Assembly: GCA_030267965.1 (NCBI GenBank)
Contig: BRYA01000036.1
Location: 22,102 to 86,101, forward strand
Length of the DNA stretch: 64,000 nucleotides
Source: Triparma columacea
Taxonomy: Eukaryota > Sar > Bolidophyceae > Parmales > Triparmaceae
Direction of reading: 5' to 3'
Shown: in pieces, positions 1 through 11,259 of the stretch
Layout: the number at the start of each line of letters is the position of its first letter
How positions within the stretch are numbered: position 1 is the first letter of the stretch
Notes under the pieces: model-generated
What the model saw: the letters and a program-made list of their open reading frames with translations, nothing else
Databases searched by the model: none
Told to the model about the DNA's origin: nothing
Position numbers and translations under genes: made by a program

Positions 1-53
1 CTCCGTAAAAGATCCCTAACGACACAATTGATTATCGACAAACACGCAATGCT

Positions 54-3000
54 TTAGAACCCCATCTCTCCCATCCCCCCAAAGCTGCTCCTCTTCTTCT
101 TCTCGAGGGCTTCCTTGAAACCTTCAACGGCCTTATCCACGTCCTCCCCCCCCTCTCCCCCCCCCTTTTCATCTACCCCTCCTCCACCTCCCCCGCTACT
201 CCCAAACTTTCCTCCCCCGTACACTACCCCCTCCCCCCCACCCCCCACTCCCACCGCCCCTCCCCTGCTCCCAAAAACCCCGCTCGCCGACCTGTCCCTC
301 ATCCTGCTGCCCAGTTCCAAACTCGTGCAGATCAACCCTTCCACCCCAGCGTACACGTTCTCTTCGTCACCCACGTGTTTCTGCAACGCATCCATGATTC
401 CCCTCTTCAACCCCCCCCCTTCCACCCCCTTCTCATACAAGCACCACGAGATAAACGCAATCTGCCCCACCACCACGTTCACCTTCCTCCCCTCTCCCCC
501 CTCCTCACCCTCACCGCCTAGGTCCAAATTTTTTCCAACCTCCTCCACCAGCTCCGCTCCTAAGCCCTCGTCAAGACATGTGGCCATACACCCAGCGATT
601 GGTAGCTTAACTTCGTCCCCCCCACCCCGCCTCCTAGACGGACTCTTTCTCATTGGACTCCCTCCCCCCCCCCCCCCCCCCCCCCCCCCCNNNNNNNNNN
701 NNNNNNNNNNNNNNNNNNNNNNNNNNNNNNNNNNNNNNNNNNNNNNNNNNNNNNNNNNNNNNNNNNNNNNNNNNNNNNNNNNNNNNNNNNNNNNNNNNNN
801 NNNNGGTCTAGGATCTTGGAAACTGCAGATAGGCGGGGGGGGGGGGGGGTTAGCTACAAGGCAAGATGTTTTCAAGCGCTGTTCTCCCCATTTCTTCCCT
901 CGCTTCGCTCGCGACCTTTCCACTCTCACCTGCCTTGAACCCCTTGTACATGTCTTCCGCTGACACGGAAATGACACCTCCCCCCCCAGCCTTCCTCTCC
1001 GCTAGCTTGCTGTTCCTCAGCAGCCCATCCATGGCCTGCCTCGCAAAGAAGAGATTCCCGAAAGGTGGGAAGCTCCCCAACGCCTCCTCAACGCTGACGG
1101 ACGCCTCTCCGTCAACTCTCAGCTTGTGTACCAAGAGTCGCATCAAAAACATAGCCTTGGTCTTATTTTGAAGTGCCATGACGCTCGGAAACTGCCTCTT
1201 CGTGACGCTCCCGAAGCTCTTGTAGTCGCTTCGACCTGGCGGCTTCACGGAAGTCGGAGCTCCTCCTGGGGCTGGCTTGGGGAGATCTGGAATTTCTCCG
1301 AGGTCTAGGTCCTCAATCCCTTTGTCCACTGCCTCCACCTCCACCCCCACCTCTTCCCCTCCGCCGCTCGATCTCCTACCCGCCTTATGGTGCGTTTCAT
1401 ACTCTTGTTCTGCAGCCTTTGCCGCTGCGGCTCTCTGCCTCTCCACTTCTTCTGCGACTTCTTTCTCTCTCCTTTCTTCCAGCACCCTATTTACGATCTC
1501 ACCGATGCGCGATGCAAGAATCAGTTGCGAGTGCGGGCTTTCCTCTTTTTCTTCCCCGAACCCTTCATCCTCCTCCTCCTCTTCCACCACCACCACCTCC
1601 TCCTCCTCCTCCTCCTCCCCCAGCGCCTCGAAGTGTACCATGCTCTTCTCCCTCCACGAGTAGAATTCCATCATGGCTTCCCTGTTCACGGGCAAGATCC
1701 CCCCTTCGACTATTGGAATTTCTATGAGCTCTGAAGGGGGCGGGATTGGTAGGTCGGCTCCGATCTGGTTAAAGAGGCTGGAGTGTCTGATGCCCTCGTT
1801 CTCCCTTCCCCCCTTTCCCCCTCCCCCTCCCCCTTCATCCTCCCCCCCCCCCTCCCCCTCCCCCTCTCCCCCCCCCCCTCCCTCCGCCAACCCCTCCCCT
1901 GCCCCCTCCAGCTTTTCTGCCTCTTTGATCTGCTCCTTATAATCCCTCTCTTCGGCCTGCTTTTCCTCCCTTTCAGCCTCCAGTACGCCAGATATGTAGT
2001 CACACAAATCGTCCTCAACACTCACTGACTCCATCACGCCAAAAAGCATCTGGATGTCGTACTGGAGATTCGCAAAGCAACTGCTCTCCAGCACGATGTG
2101 CTTCCTCAGCATGTCCTGTATCTCGAAAATGACGCGCTCCTCAAGTCCCTGTATGTCGTTCAAGATAGTCTGGAACTCAATCGCACACTGCACGTGTACC
2201 GCATTCAGGGCACCCCAAGCCTTGAGGCAATTTGCCCTTGCGTTTTCAGCGTTGAGAAGGTGCTGGACAGCAGCTTCAACTGTTGTGTGTTTCTTGTGGC
2301 TATCAGATGGCAGGAGCCAGTTCACCAAGTCTTTCGTAGGCGACTGCATTCCGAGGGAATGCATAGCGGATTTTCTCAAAGAGCTCGCACTCGTGGCTGT
2401 TCCGCCCCCCGTCTCCTCAGCCTTCTGGATAGCCTCGTGGACCCTTTCGTTGAGGCTTTCGGCAAGGTCTGGGTTAGTGGACTTGAGAGAGATGCACTGG
2501 CCCGAGGCCTCATGATATGCTCGATCGTAGCCCCTATGCGCCTTTCTATAAGCAACCTCCCCGTTCTTCAGCCTGGTGGACAGTGCGGTAATGTTAGTGT
2601 TTGCCAACCTTCCGCTCCTGTAGACGTCCTCCCTCAGGTTCTGCAACTCGTTCAGAACATCGGTCTGGAGGTTCTCGGCGAGCTATCGAGGGTTGTGTGT
2701 GCGAGGGGGTGAGATGATGCATTATGCCTTCCAACAGACACGGATCAACCGGCTTGACGCCACTCTCAGCCTTTCTCACCTCCTTGTGCTGAACACTCTT
2801 GTTGAGGATATCACTTGAGAAACCAACAACAGCCTCCGTCAGGGATGCGTAACTATTACTGATCGGAGTACTCAGCTTGGCCAGGCTCTTGCTGTAAGTC
2901 TCTTCAACACTTATCCTTCCCTTCACAACCCGAATAAGTTCGTCTAGGATTGTCTTGGAGAGAAGGTTCTTGGCTTTCACAGTTTGCCACTGGTCCGTCA

Positions 3001-3073
3001 GCATCTGGGCGAAACTGTACTTGACGACTGGCACCTCCCCGGATGGAGCCAGATCGGGAAGGGATCCTTCCAT
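54..3073 (-). CDS. F-BAR domain protein, multi-exon
   Basis: The first exon begins MEGSLPDLAP at 3073 and shows an FCH/F-BAR start (TDQWQTVKAKNLLSKTI, ISVEETYSKSLAKLS). The F-BAR helices continue in the next exon (LAENLQTDVLNELQNL and on to about residue 330). F-BAR proteins bind and curve membranes and link them to actin; that role is family knowledge. The join that fits is a phase-0 intron ending TAG just before LAEN near 2683. Glu/Gly-rich linkers (2000-1550) follow, then a folded C-terminal part (NKTKAMFLMRLLVHKL) that I cannot assign firmly. A second intron has donor GTGAG at 929-925 and acceptor CAG just above 822. An N-gap (691-804) beside poly-C interrupts the last part, so the frame across it is unknown. 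The tail after the gap (residues KLPIAGCMATCLDEG onward) stops at 54-56. It is divergent from the small gene at 3314. Confidence 0.7.
691..804. other. assembly gap (114 N) after a 30-nt poly-C run
   Basis: A run of N follows at least 27 consecutive C. On the other side, near 833-849, is a poly-G run. It lies inside the 3' part of the F-BAR gene, so intron/exon structure and true length here are unknown. Confidence 0.95.
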
Positions 3074-3313
3074 TTTTGTTCAAGTTAAGCGAGGATCCTC
3101 CGTAGGGTTTAGTGATAGTCTGCTTATGAAGTTGTAGAGGGAGATTCTGTAGTCGGAACCTCGGAGCTGGCGGGAAATAGGTACGGGGCAGCAAAAAAAA
3201 ATGGGCGAAAGCGTTCGTAGGCTGCTAACAAGCAGTTGGACGGATCTCTGAATTTGAGAAGGTTGCCATCCCTTATTCCTGAAGAGTTGGAAAGAAGGAA
3301 ACTATATTTTGTG

Positions 3314-3907
3314 ATGGCGAAAAAATCTAAGAAAGGCGCAAAGAAGGAGAAGACTGAGGAGGTGAGTTCTCTTATACCTCTAGGTCCCGCGAAGAATCGC
3401 AGAAAATCACAATTCTGCCGACCCCCTAAAGGCTGTTGTAAAAGGGGCACAAGGTTTGTAGCACTCTGGGTGACACTACGCCCAACCTCACCCCCTTCCG
3501 CCACCCTCCCCATCATTACACAGGCCCCCGTTAAGCTGCACCCTGCCGTCATGGTGAAGCCAGACAAGGACTTGTGGGTCACCCTCGACCTTCACCTCAT
3601 GAACTGGGGTTTCATGGACCAGAAAATCCGGGTGCGGACATCGACCCGTCTATTCTCTATCAGAAAAATATTAACAGAGCGGCACGGTCGTATCAAAGAT
3701 CTGACCCTCTACCTCACTGCATATCTGGAAGAGAAGGAAATGAAGGACGAAATGATGACACTGCAGGAGTATTTTGACAAGAACACACCCCTTATCGAAG
3801 CGCAGGATAAGAACGACCCGGACGATAAGGAAGAAAAAGTCGTGGCGATATATTACGACTTCAAACCCATCTCAAGTGGACCGATATTGCTTGACTGGCA
3901 GTGTTAA
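3314..3907 (+). CDS. small conserved protein, Lys-rich N-terminus
   Basis: I chose the ATG at 3314, which gives MAKKSKKGAKKEKTEE. The donor GTGAGT at 3362 and acceptor CACAG ending 3523 define a 162-nt intron that happens to be in frame and stop-free. A continuous reading would therefore wrongly include it. Spliced, the protein is about 143 aa. After the basic start comes a compact domain (APVKLHPAVMVKPDKDLWVT, LHLMNWGFMDQ, ILTERHGRIKDLTLYL, MMTLQEYF) ending VAIYYDFKPISSGPILLDW. The layout, a short beta-rich domain followed by a TLQEY-like turn, recalls a ubiquitin-like fold, but I do not recognise the family and give no function. It is divergent from the F-BAR gene, with 240 bp between the two starts. 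Confidence 0.7.
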   Translation: MAKKSKKGAKKEKTEEVSSLIPLGPAKNRRKSQFCRPPKGCCKRGTRFVALWVTLRPTSPPSATLPIITQAPVKLHPAVMVKPDKDLWVTLDLHLMNWGFMDQKIRVRTSTRLFSIRKILTERHGRIKDLTLYLTAYLEEKEMKDEMMTLQEYFDKNTPLIEAQDKNDPDDKEEKVVAIYYDFKPISSGPILLDWQC

Positions 3908-4003
3908 AAGATTGGGAGTGGAGGATGTAAAGAAAACATTGTTGCACAACTACTTCCTTTTAAGATCCCCCGTAATCCCCCCTAGCTACAAAGAACCAGC
4001 TCA

Positions 4004-5414
4004 CTAAAATTCGATTCCGTTCTCCTCTAATAAGCCCCTCAATCTCTCGACCTCGCCATGCAAGTTCTCCACGATAGTTGAAAATTGTTCGTAAGTCGGG
4101 CGTTCCCAATACTTATGCAGTATTAGCTCTCGGAGTATTTGATCGCACGATGGACGTAGCTTTGCGTCGGAGTTGGTCATCCGTAGGGCAAGGTTCCGGG
4201 CTTCTGGAGGCATAGCGTCAGACCTTATAAAACCAGCTGTACGAAGAGCGAATTGGGTTGAGTTTCTGTCGGACAAGCACACAAACAATGTTTCGCTTTT
4301 TTTGTCCCTTCTCACCTCGCAAGTTTTGCAGGACTGAGACTCGTTCGCTCGCTGTTTTGAACCGTACGAAAATCTCTACGAGCACTACCCCCAAGCTATA
4401 AATATCACAGGCCGACGTGTAGTGGCCAGTTTCGACCTCTGGGGCGGTGTATATAAACGTCCCAACGTCAGTCGATTTAGAACCATCCAAGCCATCTCTC
4501 GAGCCTTCCAATCCTGCACTATTCCCATCGCCCCCCCCCACACTACCCTGCGTGGCCAGGCCCAAATCCCCTAACTTGACGGTCCCGTCTCGCACGAAAA
4601 TATTGTGACACTTGATATCTCTGTGGATCACGCCCTCACGATGCAAGTGGTTGAGCCCAACAACACATTCAGCGAACATGCTCCAGAGCCCTGTGTTACC
4701 CCTCCCCCTTTGTTTCAATCCGGTCATAAATTCCTGCTCGCAGTACTCCATAAGGATGAAGAGGAACTCTCCGGTCGTCTCGCTCGCTTTCTTCTCCCTC
4801 AAACTGCCTGCAGCTGTGGCCATCTGATCCTCGGGAATTGATTTCAAATAGCACTTTTGACATAGGTTGAGCGGCTGCAGCACCGCGTCAAGCAACCCCC
4901 ATTGTTCGAGGGAGATCTCCCAGTCATTGTAATTCTTCTGACACTTGTCACAGACACAGTCATTCAATTCTGCCTCTCGACTACTTCCACTGAAACTGTT
5001 TGACATTGAAAATATGCCCCCCTCATTGCTGCTCTCCTCCCCATCGATTCCACCACCCTCCAACCCATCTATTTCGAGATCCAGCCCCTCCTCAACCCAT
5101 GCACCATAGTACCGGACGACATTGGTACTCTGGAGAGAGCTCAGAAGTTCCACCTCCCTCATCACCTTTCTCCTCTGTTCAGGCGTTGTATTGCGTGCGA
5201 TTTTGACCACCTTGAGCGCGTACTCCTTCTGATCAATATTGTTCTTACACAAAAAAGTAGTGCCGAAAGCCCCGCTACCAAGCTTTCTCATCACCTTGAA
5301 ATCCGACTTTGCACGTGACAGTCTTGAACTTTTCCATCCCAGCGAAGCATGAGACGATAACGATAGCGGAGAAAGCAAAGATGATACTGTAGCAAGAGCG
5401 TGAGGTGGCTCCAT
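4004..5414 (-). CDS. eIF2alpha-kinase-like Ser/Thr protein kinase
   Basis: There are two exons (5414-4316 and 4236-4004), joined by GTGAG at 4315 and ACAG at 4237 in phase 1. Kinase motifs in order are GSGAFGTTF (P-loop), YALKVVK (lysine), VVRYYGAWVE (typical of the PERK/GCN2/HRI group), FLFILMEYCEQ, HRDIKCHNIFV (catalytic loop), KLGDLGLA (DLG in place of DFG) and TFIYTAPEV. The C-lobe ends DAKLRPSCDQILREL, then a short coiled coil (IVENLHGEVERLRGLLEENG). As in eIF2alpha kinases a long insert splits the N-lobe. Here the insert carries a CDKC...CQKC pair that could bind zinc. The family phosphorylates eIF2alpha to slow translation under stress. No sensor domain is visible, so the stimulus is unknown. 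It is divergent from COQ4. Confidence 0.8.
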
Positions 5415-5590
5415 CCGCGGGTATCTCAGTGGTATAATTTGCTACTTTCTTTTTATACCAAATTTATTTATTTTGGTTTTTCCTTCTCAAATTACAGTCG
5501 TACTTGCTCACACATATTGAACAGCCATATCATATCAGCACTATACATCTCCATACAATTATCCACTTAGGTACCCCCAAAACGATTCTC

Positions 5591-6626
5591 ATGAGCTTTT
5601 CAAGTAGCCTCCTCCGTCCGACTCGACTTGCAGTCAAAAAGTTTCGCCCCCAAATCAAATTCACGTTCTCTACGTCCTCCTCAAACCCCCCATCTACTGA
5701 ACCTTTCTATGGTTCGCCTCGACCACTTCCGCCACCTCCCCTTTATGATAATCACACCCTTCTGCCGCACACCTCAAAGTTGGTCCTCTTCCTGAAGTCT
5801 ACGTTGGAGGCAGCAAGCGACCCGAAGAACGCAGACGCAGTAGCGATAACCCTTGATATCTCCAGCACTCTAACCCTGACGCACATACAATCTGAGATGA
5901 TGAAGTCGACTGCCGGGTGTAGGTGAGGGTCCTCTCTCTCTGGGTCTCTCTCCGGTTTCTCTTTCTCCCCTCCTCTCTCTTCCTCCATCCTAACCCTTTT
6001 CGCAATTCGCTTTGCTCATCACAACCCAGAATCCTCTCTGTCAAACCAACAGCATCTTCACACATGCCCAAATCGACCTTCTCTTCCCTTTCCTCATTCC
6101 CTCCCACCTCCTTCGGGAGGCACTACCACGATTTCATGTCCAGTCACGGCTTCGATCCTCACCACCGACCAACTGTGAAGTACGTTGACGACGCCGACCT
6201 CGCCTACATCCTGCTGAGGTACAGGGAATCGCACGATTTTTACCACACGATATATAACCTCCCTCCGACGGTACTTGGAGAGATTGTTCTTAAATATATC
6301 GAGCTTCTGGAATTCAAGCTGGGGGGGGCGGGGATGCAGGCTATTGTTGGCAGCATAAGTCTCTTGGACGAAGGGGAGAGGAAGGAGCTTATGGAAAGTT
6401 ACATTCCGTGGGTGCTGAAAAACTTTGGGGACCGGAGACGATTAGCTTCAGGTGCCAGCCTGCTTGAGGTTTTTTGGGAGGAGGAGTTGGAGGAGGATAT
6501 AGGTGAGAGGGGTGCTGCTCTCAAGAACCTTGGAAATAACTCTAATCAATCGCTCTCCCTTCTCATCTCTCCCCCTTCTCAGATGCCTTGCGCTCACGAT
6601 TAGCAATAAAACCGTACAACGTTTGA
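5591..6626 (+). CDS. COQ4: COQ4 ubiquinone biosynthesis protein
   Basis: There are three exons: 5591-5922, 6030-6502 and 6583-6626. The joins give GCRILSVKP at the first junction and EEDIDALRSRLAIKPYNV at the end. COQ4 signatures are FGRHYHDFMSSHGF, RPTVKYVDDADLAYILLRYR, the metal-binding-type HDFYH, LPPTVLGEIVLKYIE, and ESYIPWVLKNF. The protein is matrix-side at the inner mitochondrial membrane in known species. It organises the CoQ-synthesis complex, and recent work assigns it C1 decarboxylation/hydroxylation of the quinone head. The N-terminus (MSFSSSLLRPTRLAVKKFRP) is Arg/Ser-rich like a mitochondrial presequence, which supports the start at 5591 over the upstream in-frame region. Without the second intron the reading would run into a spurious tail. 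An AATAAA-like string overlaps the end. Confidence 0.93.
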
Positions 6627-6675
6627 TGTAATACACAATGATTTATTTCATTCCACAAGGCACCAACCGGCTTTC

Positions 6676-7571
6676 TTACAGCACAGCCAGACGCACTCCC
6701 TCATTCTTGTCGACAGCGACCCTCCCCAACTGTGTCAAGCTCCTCAGTACGTTTGTGCCAGTTGCCCCGGTGACCTTGAACCCTGCTCTGTCCAGCTCCT
6801 TGAGGGAGTAGTAGTTCGACGCGTAGGACTTACCACCGTGGCCCTTCTTTAGCGCAACCGTGGCATTGTGAAGAGAAGTAAGGTGGAGGACGAGGGCATT
6901 GAGACTCTCGAGCTTAGCCCTTCCGCGCACGGAGCTAGGAAGGTTCACGAACTCTGCGGATAGCGTGATGCGTGAGGAACACGCGCATTGTTGTGCTTCG
7001 TTCCTTCCCCCACCGCTCATCACTCACCTTCATCCTCGACAGTGGCGGGCAATATTTGAACAGGCGCCTCGCTACCGCCCTTGGACTTTGTGCTCGCGTT
7101 GGCAGAGTTCAGGGCAGAGGCTGCAGAGATCTTGGTGGCGTCAGAAATGACCTTTGTAACGACATCAGACACATCACCACTCTCAACCAACTTCAATTGA
7201 TTGGCAACGTCCAAGGCGAGCTGTTGCCTGTCGGCGGCAACTTCGGCCTGCTCAGCGAAGGGGTTCACAACCTCAGCATCCTTGTGGTTCGTCCTCTTTG
7301 CCAACTCCCCCAGGGTTAAGTAATTCTCCAAGAGGGCCTGGCTGGTCTCCTTCACCAACTGAGGCCTACTCTCGATCAGCTTCGTCGCCTCACCCCCAAG
7401 CCTCTCAATTTTCTCCTTCAGAGCCTGGATCCTCGAAAGCATGCTCTCAGGGTTCACATTCACAGCCTCAGTTTTCTCGAGCCTTGCAAAGTCAACGGAA
7501 AACGCATGCTGAACGAGAGATAGGTTATTTGCGACCTTCGCCAGAGAGATTGATAGGGTCTCAGATGACAT
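6676..7571 (-). CDS. SKA1-like kinetochore protein
   Basis: There are two exons, 7571-7028 and 6953-6676, with donor GTGAG at 7027 and phase 1, giving the junction EDE-EFVNLPSSVRGR. The N-terminal half is helical with coiled-coil stretches (MLSRIQALKEKIERLGGEA). The C-terminal 90 residues resemble the SKA1 microtubule-binding winged-helix domain: EFVNLPSSVRGRAKLESLNA lines up with the EF-x-x-(I/V)P-x-x-x-GR-(L)-x-x-x-x-(I/L)N pattern, and the tail GFKVTGATGTNVLRSLTQLG with the F-x-(V)-x-x-x-D...L-x-x-L pattern near the end. SKA couples kinetochores to depolymerising microtubules. The call is by eye from motif spacing; total length (about 274 aa) is close to human SKA1 (255 aa). An alternative is an unrelated winged-helix coiled-coil protein. 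Confidence 0.55.
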
Positions 7572-7831
7572 CTTGGGACGAGAGGGATAAAACGTAACGG
7601 GGTTAGCAGAAAGTGGATGGAAGTAGTCGAAATTCGACTGTTGCCTGGAGATGAGGGGGGGCTATTGAGAAGATGTCACGCACAATATCTCTCAATATTG
7701 ACAGATAAATACTATTTAAATTCAAAAGAAGTCACGAATACATACGAAGTCACACAAATCGCACACGGAGATGATAAATCACCTTTGAGAAAAAATGAGA
7801 CTCATAATTTGGGGGAATTGGATTAACTAAG

Positions 7832-9844
7832 ATGCAGCTCAAGAGTGCCCAATTGCTATGTGCATGTGCGACTCTTACCATCACAAGTGGCTTCGTAACC
7901 CCCCCTCCAGCACCCAAGTCACACTTGTCGTCTCCAAGTTTTTCTCCTGTGAACCAACACCACCTCGGTGCGTATAACCCTAACCCTAATCCACACTTAC
8001 ACACAACTCAACTTACACACACACTTACAGGGGAGTTTACCACCCCTGTGCTCACCTCTATAACCACCCTAGCATCAACAGCTGCATCAGAAGACAAAAG
8101 CACCAATGAGCTTTCACAGGTGACCAAGATTGAGAACTTGAGGAGCAACGCTAAGCTTCTTTTGAGCAATGATCCCGAGAGAACTACCAATATGCTTTCA
8201 GGAGCTGTTGTGGCGCTTGCCATGATCCCCGAGGCCGTCGGGTTCTCTTTCGTCGCAGGGATAAGCCCTATAACAGGTCTATGGACAACGGTAATTTTGG
8301 GTTTCATGGCTTCTGCCTTTGGCGGCCGACCAGGGATCATGTCAGGAGCGAGTGGCGCGGTTGCCGTTGTGATCGCCCCCCTCGTAGCCAAATTTGGTGG
8401 AGAGTATCTTCCTGCCTGTGCTATCCTGGCGGGAATAATACAGTGCGTGGCAGGAAAACTCAAGCTGGGAAAATGGATTCGTCTTGTTCCTCACCCTGTA
8501 ATGCTTGGTTTCGTAAATGGGCTGGCAATTGTCATGACCAAAGCTCAGCTCTCCCACTTCACCGGATTGGGGTCGACCGCTGCGACGAGCACCATGGTGG
8601 GATTGACCACCCTAAGCATGATCTTCATGAAGGTCATTCCCAAGGTGACCAAGGCAGTCCCAGCGTCCCTCCTCACCATCCTTCTCACAACGCTCGTGTC
8701 GAAGGTCTTCTCCCTCCCTGCTAAGACGCTGATGGACGTGGCCGGGGCAGGTGAGTCTGGGAGGGGGGGAGCGGCAAGGAGTGAGGTGTGAAAGGGGGTT
8801 TGGGGGGGTTGGTTTGAGTACAACACGCGCAAATTATTGACGCTAACCCATTTCGCGATGCGTTTCTCTCGTCATTGTTCAGAAACCTTCAAGGGCGGCC
8901 TCTCCGTTCTCCCAACCCTTGCTCTCCCGTCTGTTCCTTTCAACGTCGCTACGCTGAAGATAATCTTCCCATTTGCTGCCACCATGGCGACAGTGGGGCT
9001 CATTGAGAGTCTTTTAACTTTGCAGCTCGTTGACGGGTTGATTGACACCGGGAAAAGGGGCTCGACTTCGAAGGAGGCTAGAGGGCAGGGCATTGGAAAT
9101 ATCTTCTCCGGCTTAATCGGAGGGATGGGTGGATGCGCACTTATAGGGCAGTCCCTGATCAACGTCGAAGCCGGCGGAACTGGGAGACTGAGCGGCATTA
9201 CGATGGCCTGCACTCTCGGCGCAGGCCTCATAGCTTTCGCCCCTCTTCTCGGCCAGATTCCTTTGGCCGCACTGGTAGGAATAATGCTGCTGGTGTGCCA
9301 ACAAACGTTCGCGTGGTCGAGCTTGCGGCTTTTCGGAAAAATCCCAAATCTCGACGCTCTCATTATCATCTTGGTATCCTATATCACCGTGGTCGAAGAC
9401 CTCGCTATCGCTGTCGTGTCTGGAACGATCGTGTCTGCCCTCTCCTTCGCCTGGAAACAGTCTACTATGGTTTTCGCGAAGGACGAGGGTGTTGATGAGA
9501 ACGGTTGGCGAGTCTTCAAGCTTAATGGTCCGATCTTCTTCGGTTCAACACAAACATTTGAGAGTCAATTTGACATGAAGAGCATCAAGGAGGATGAGAT
9601 TGTCCTCGACTTCTCTGGTAGTCGCGTGTACGACCATAGCGCAATCCAGAGCATCAACATGATTTCTGAGAAGTTTGGAGAAAATGGGAAGAAGGTTCAC
9701 CTCCGTAAACTCAGTCCCGACTGTCAGCTTTTGTTGGCGAACATTCACGAAGGCGGCGTACCGCCCTACGAGTCTATTGAGAGAGACGAAAACGATCCAG
9801 CTTACACGCCTGTCGAGGACAGCGAGAAGTTTGCCATAGCATAA
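7832..9844 (+). CDS. SulP-family anion transporter with STAS domain, likely plastid-targeted
   Basis: There are two exons, 7832-8750 and 8883-9844 (phase 1; junction DVAGAETFKGG). The N-terminus MQLKSAQLLCACATLTITSG looks like a signal peptide and is followed by FVTPPPAP. Phe right after the predicted cleavage site matches the ASAFAP-type presequence used to enter red-lineage complex plastids. The SulP core has PEAVGFSFVAGISP, GLWTTVILGFMASAFGGRPG, MSGASGAVAVVIAPLV, KWIRLVPHPVMLGFVNGLAI and, after the intron, AATMATVGLIESLLT and GNIFSGLIGGMGGCALIGQS. About 10-12 hydrophobic segments are visible. The C-terminal STAS domain (FFGSTQTFESQF, EIVLDFSGSRVYDHSAIQSI) ends the protein at about 625 aa. 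SulP proteins carry sulfate, bicarbonate or related anions. The substrate here is not determinable; plastid sulfate or bicarbonate uptake is inference. Confidence 0.9.
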
Positions 9845-9881
9845 GAAAACAAAGCCCATTTAAAATTTGTAGCATAAACAT

Positions 9882-11163
9882 TCACGCATTTACTTTCAAT
9901 ATACGAAGCTGAACAGGACTCTGCTGCGCTCCCCTCCCGCTACTAGGAGCCGTAGGAGAAGCATGTCTTGTAGCGTAGGCGAGAACCGGCTGCGTGTTGT
10001 GCCAAGCCATACTATCACAGTACTGGTCTGCTCCGACAGGCACCGCGTGCACATTCTCGCCAGTCTCCACGTCGGCCACGAAAACCGTGTTCCCCTCACC
10101 ACCCATCGAGATGTACTTCGAATCGTATGAGAATGCGATGGAACGAACAAGCGAGGACAGGGAGGGCAAAGTTCTCACGCAGATCATTTCTTTGAGGTCC
10201 CAGATTCCGACGAGGGCATCCGCGCCCCCTGTAGCCAAGTACTTGCCGTTCTTTGAGAACTCCATCCCGTACAAGGAACCCTCTGACGCCTGTATGGTGG
10301 CCTTCTCCTCCATCGAGTTACTATCCCAAACCTTCAAGGCCCCGAACTTCCTCCCCATGTCTCCGTCCTTCACGCTAACAGTCCCGAACACGTGATTGCC
10401 ATCGGGGGTGTACGATACCGAGTTAAGGAGGGCGTCACACTTGAACTTGTTGGTCACTTCCATCTTGTCAATGTCGACCTCGACAATGTTGTTCTCCAAG
10501 TCCCCCACCACAACCTTCGAGTTCGTCGGGTGAACTGAAATCGTGAGGTTATGGGACATCAAGTTAATGGTGTGGGTGGCACGGGACGAGCGAAGATCCC
10601 AGAACTTGAGCGTATTGTCCTTCCCAGTTGAAATTAGCCTGTGGTGTTCCGTCTCCATCTTCACGCACTCGACAGCCCCAGTGTGGCCCTTTAGCTCCCT
10701 TCCATATTCCTTGTTGCTGCGGGGAGTGGAGGGGATTGCAACGGTGTTGGTGTGTTGTGGTACTTCCTGTTCTCATTTTTGGGTTTCACTGCCGTACTTA
10801 CCTATCCAGACGATTGACATCGTAGACGCGAATAATACCCATACTATCAGCCGCCGTCAACACATCGCCTTTGAAGCCTTGGGGCGAGAAGCCAAGGTGA
10901 TTAAAGGGACGAAAAGGTTGCTGGTTGTTTGAGGGACGAGGATGGAGAGACAAGTACGTAACGTCGTCGAAAGGGGGACGGGAAGGGAATGCTGGCTTTG
11001 GAGGGGGTGCAGGAGGAGGAGAAGAGAACTCCTGCTCCCTCTGGTGGCCCCCTCGAGCGTGGGGAGACTGAAAATGCTGCTGCTGCTGCTGCTGCGGTGG
11101 CTGGTAATTCTGCTGCGGGGGCTGAGACATTGGGGCTCCCTGACTGTAGCCACGGCGACTCAT
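9882..11163 (-). CDS. THOC3: THO complex subunit 3 (TEX1/THOC3), WD40
   Basis: There are two exons, 11163-10802 and 10716-9882, with donor GTAAG and acceptor CCGCAG. The junction reads NRLDSNKEYGRELKGHTGAV. After a Gln/Pro-rich N-terminus (coded by a CTG-type triplet repeat on the + strand, near 11075-11095) come WD repeats whose order and wording track THOC3: LISTGKDNTLKFWDLRSS, ISVHPTNSKVVVGDLENNIV, LYGMEFSKNGKYLATGGADA, LVGIWDLKEMICVRTL and VRSIAFSYDSKYISMGGEGN. THOC3 belongs to the TREX/THO complex that couples transcription to mRNA export in the nucleus. The first repeat is degenerate (FNHLGFSPQGFKG). It converges on the SulP gene with 37 bp between the stops, so the 3' UTRs almost certainly overlap. 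Confidence 0.85.
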
Positions 11164-11259
11164 GTTTGGCTCGTGATGAAAAACTAAAGATACTTGATAA
11201 ATTTGAGGAGGCACAAGGCACAAGGGAGAGAGGGATAATATACCAAGGTCCTTTGATTT

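Noticed and set aside
115..963. Long Pro/Ser-rich plus-strand open frame across the first gap
   Set aside because: It is the mirror of the Gly/Glu-rich minus-strand F-BAR gene; composition comes from poly-C and there are no motifs.
3236..3523. Longer N-terminus for the small gene at 3314 and coding through 3362-3523
   Set aside because: The stretch has a canonical GTGAGT donor and CACAG acceptor and lacks conserved composition; it is an in-frame intron.
7975..7995. Telomere repeat (AACCCTAACCCTAA) as a chromosome end or interstitial telomere
   Set aside because: Only two units, and they lie within the SulP coding frame; chance or codon usage (NPNPN) explains it.
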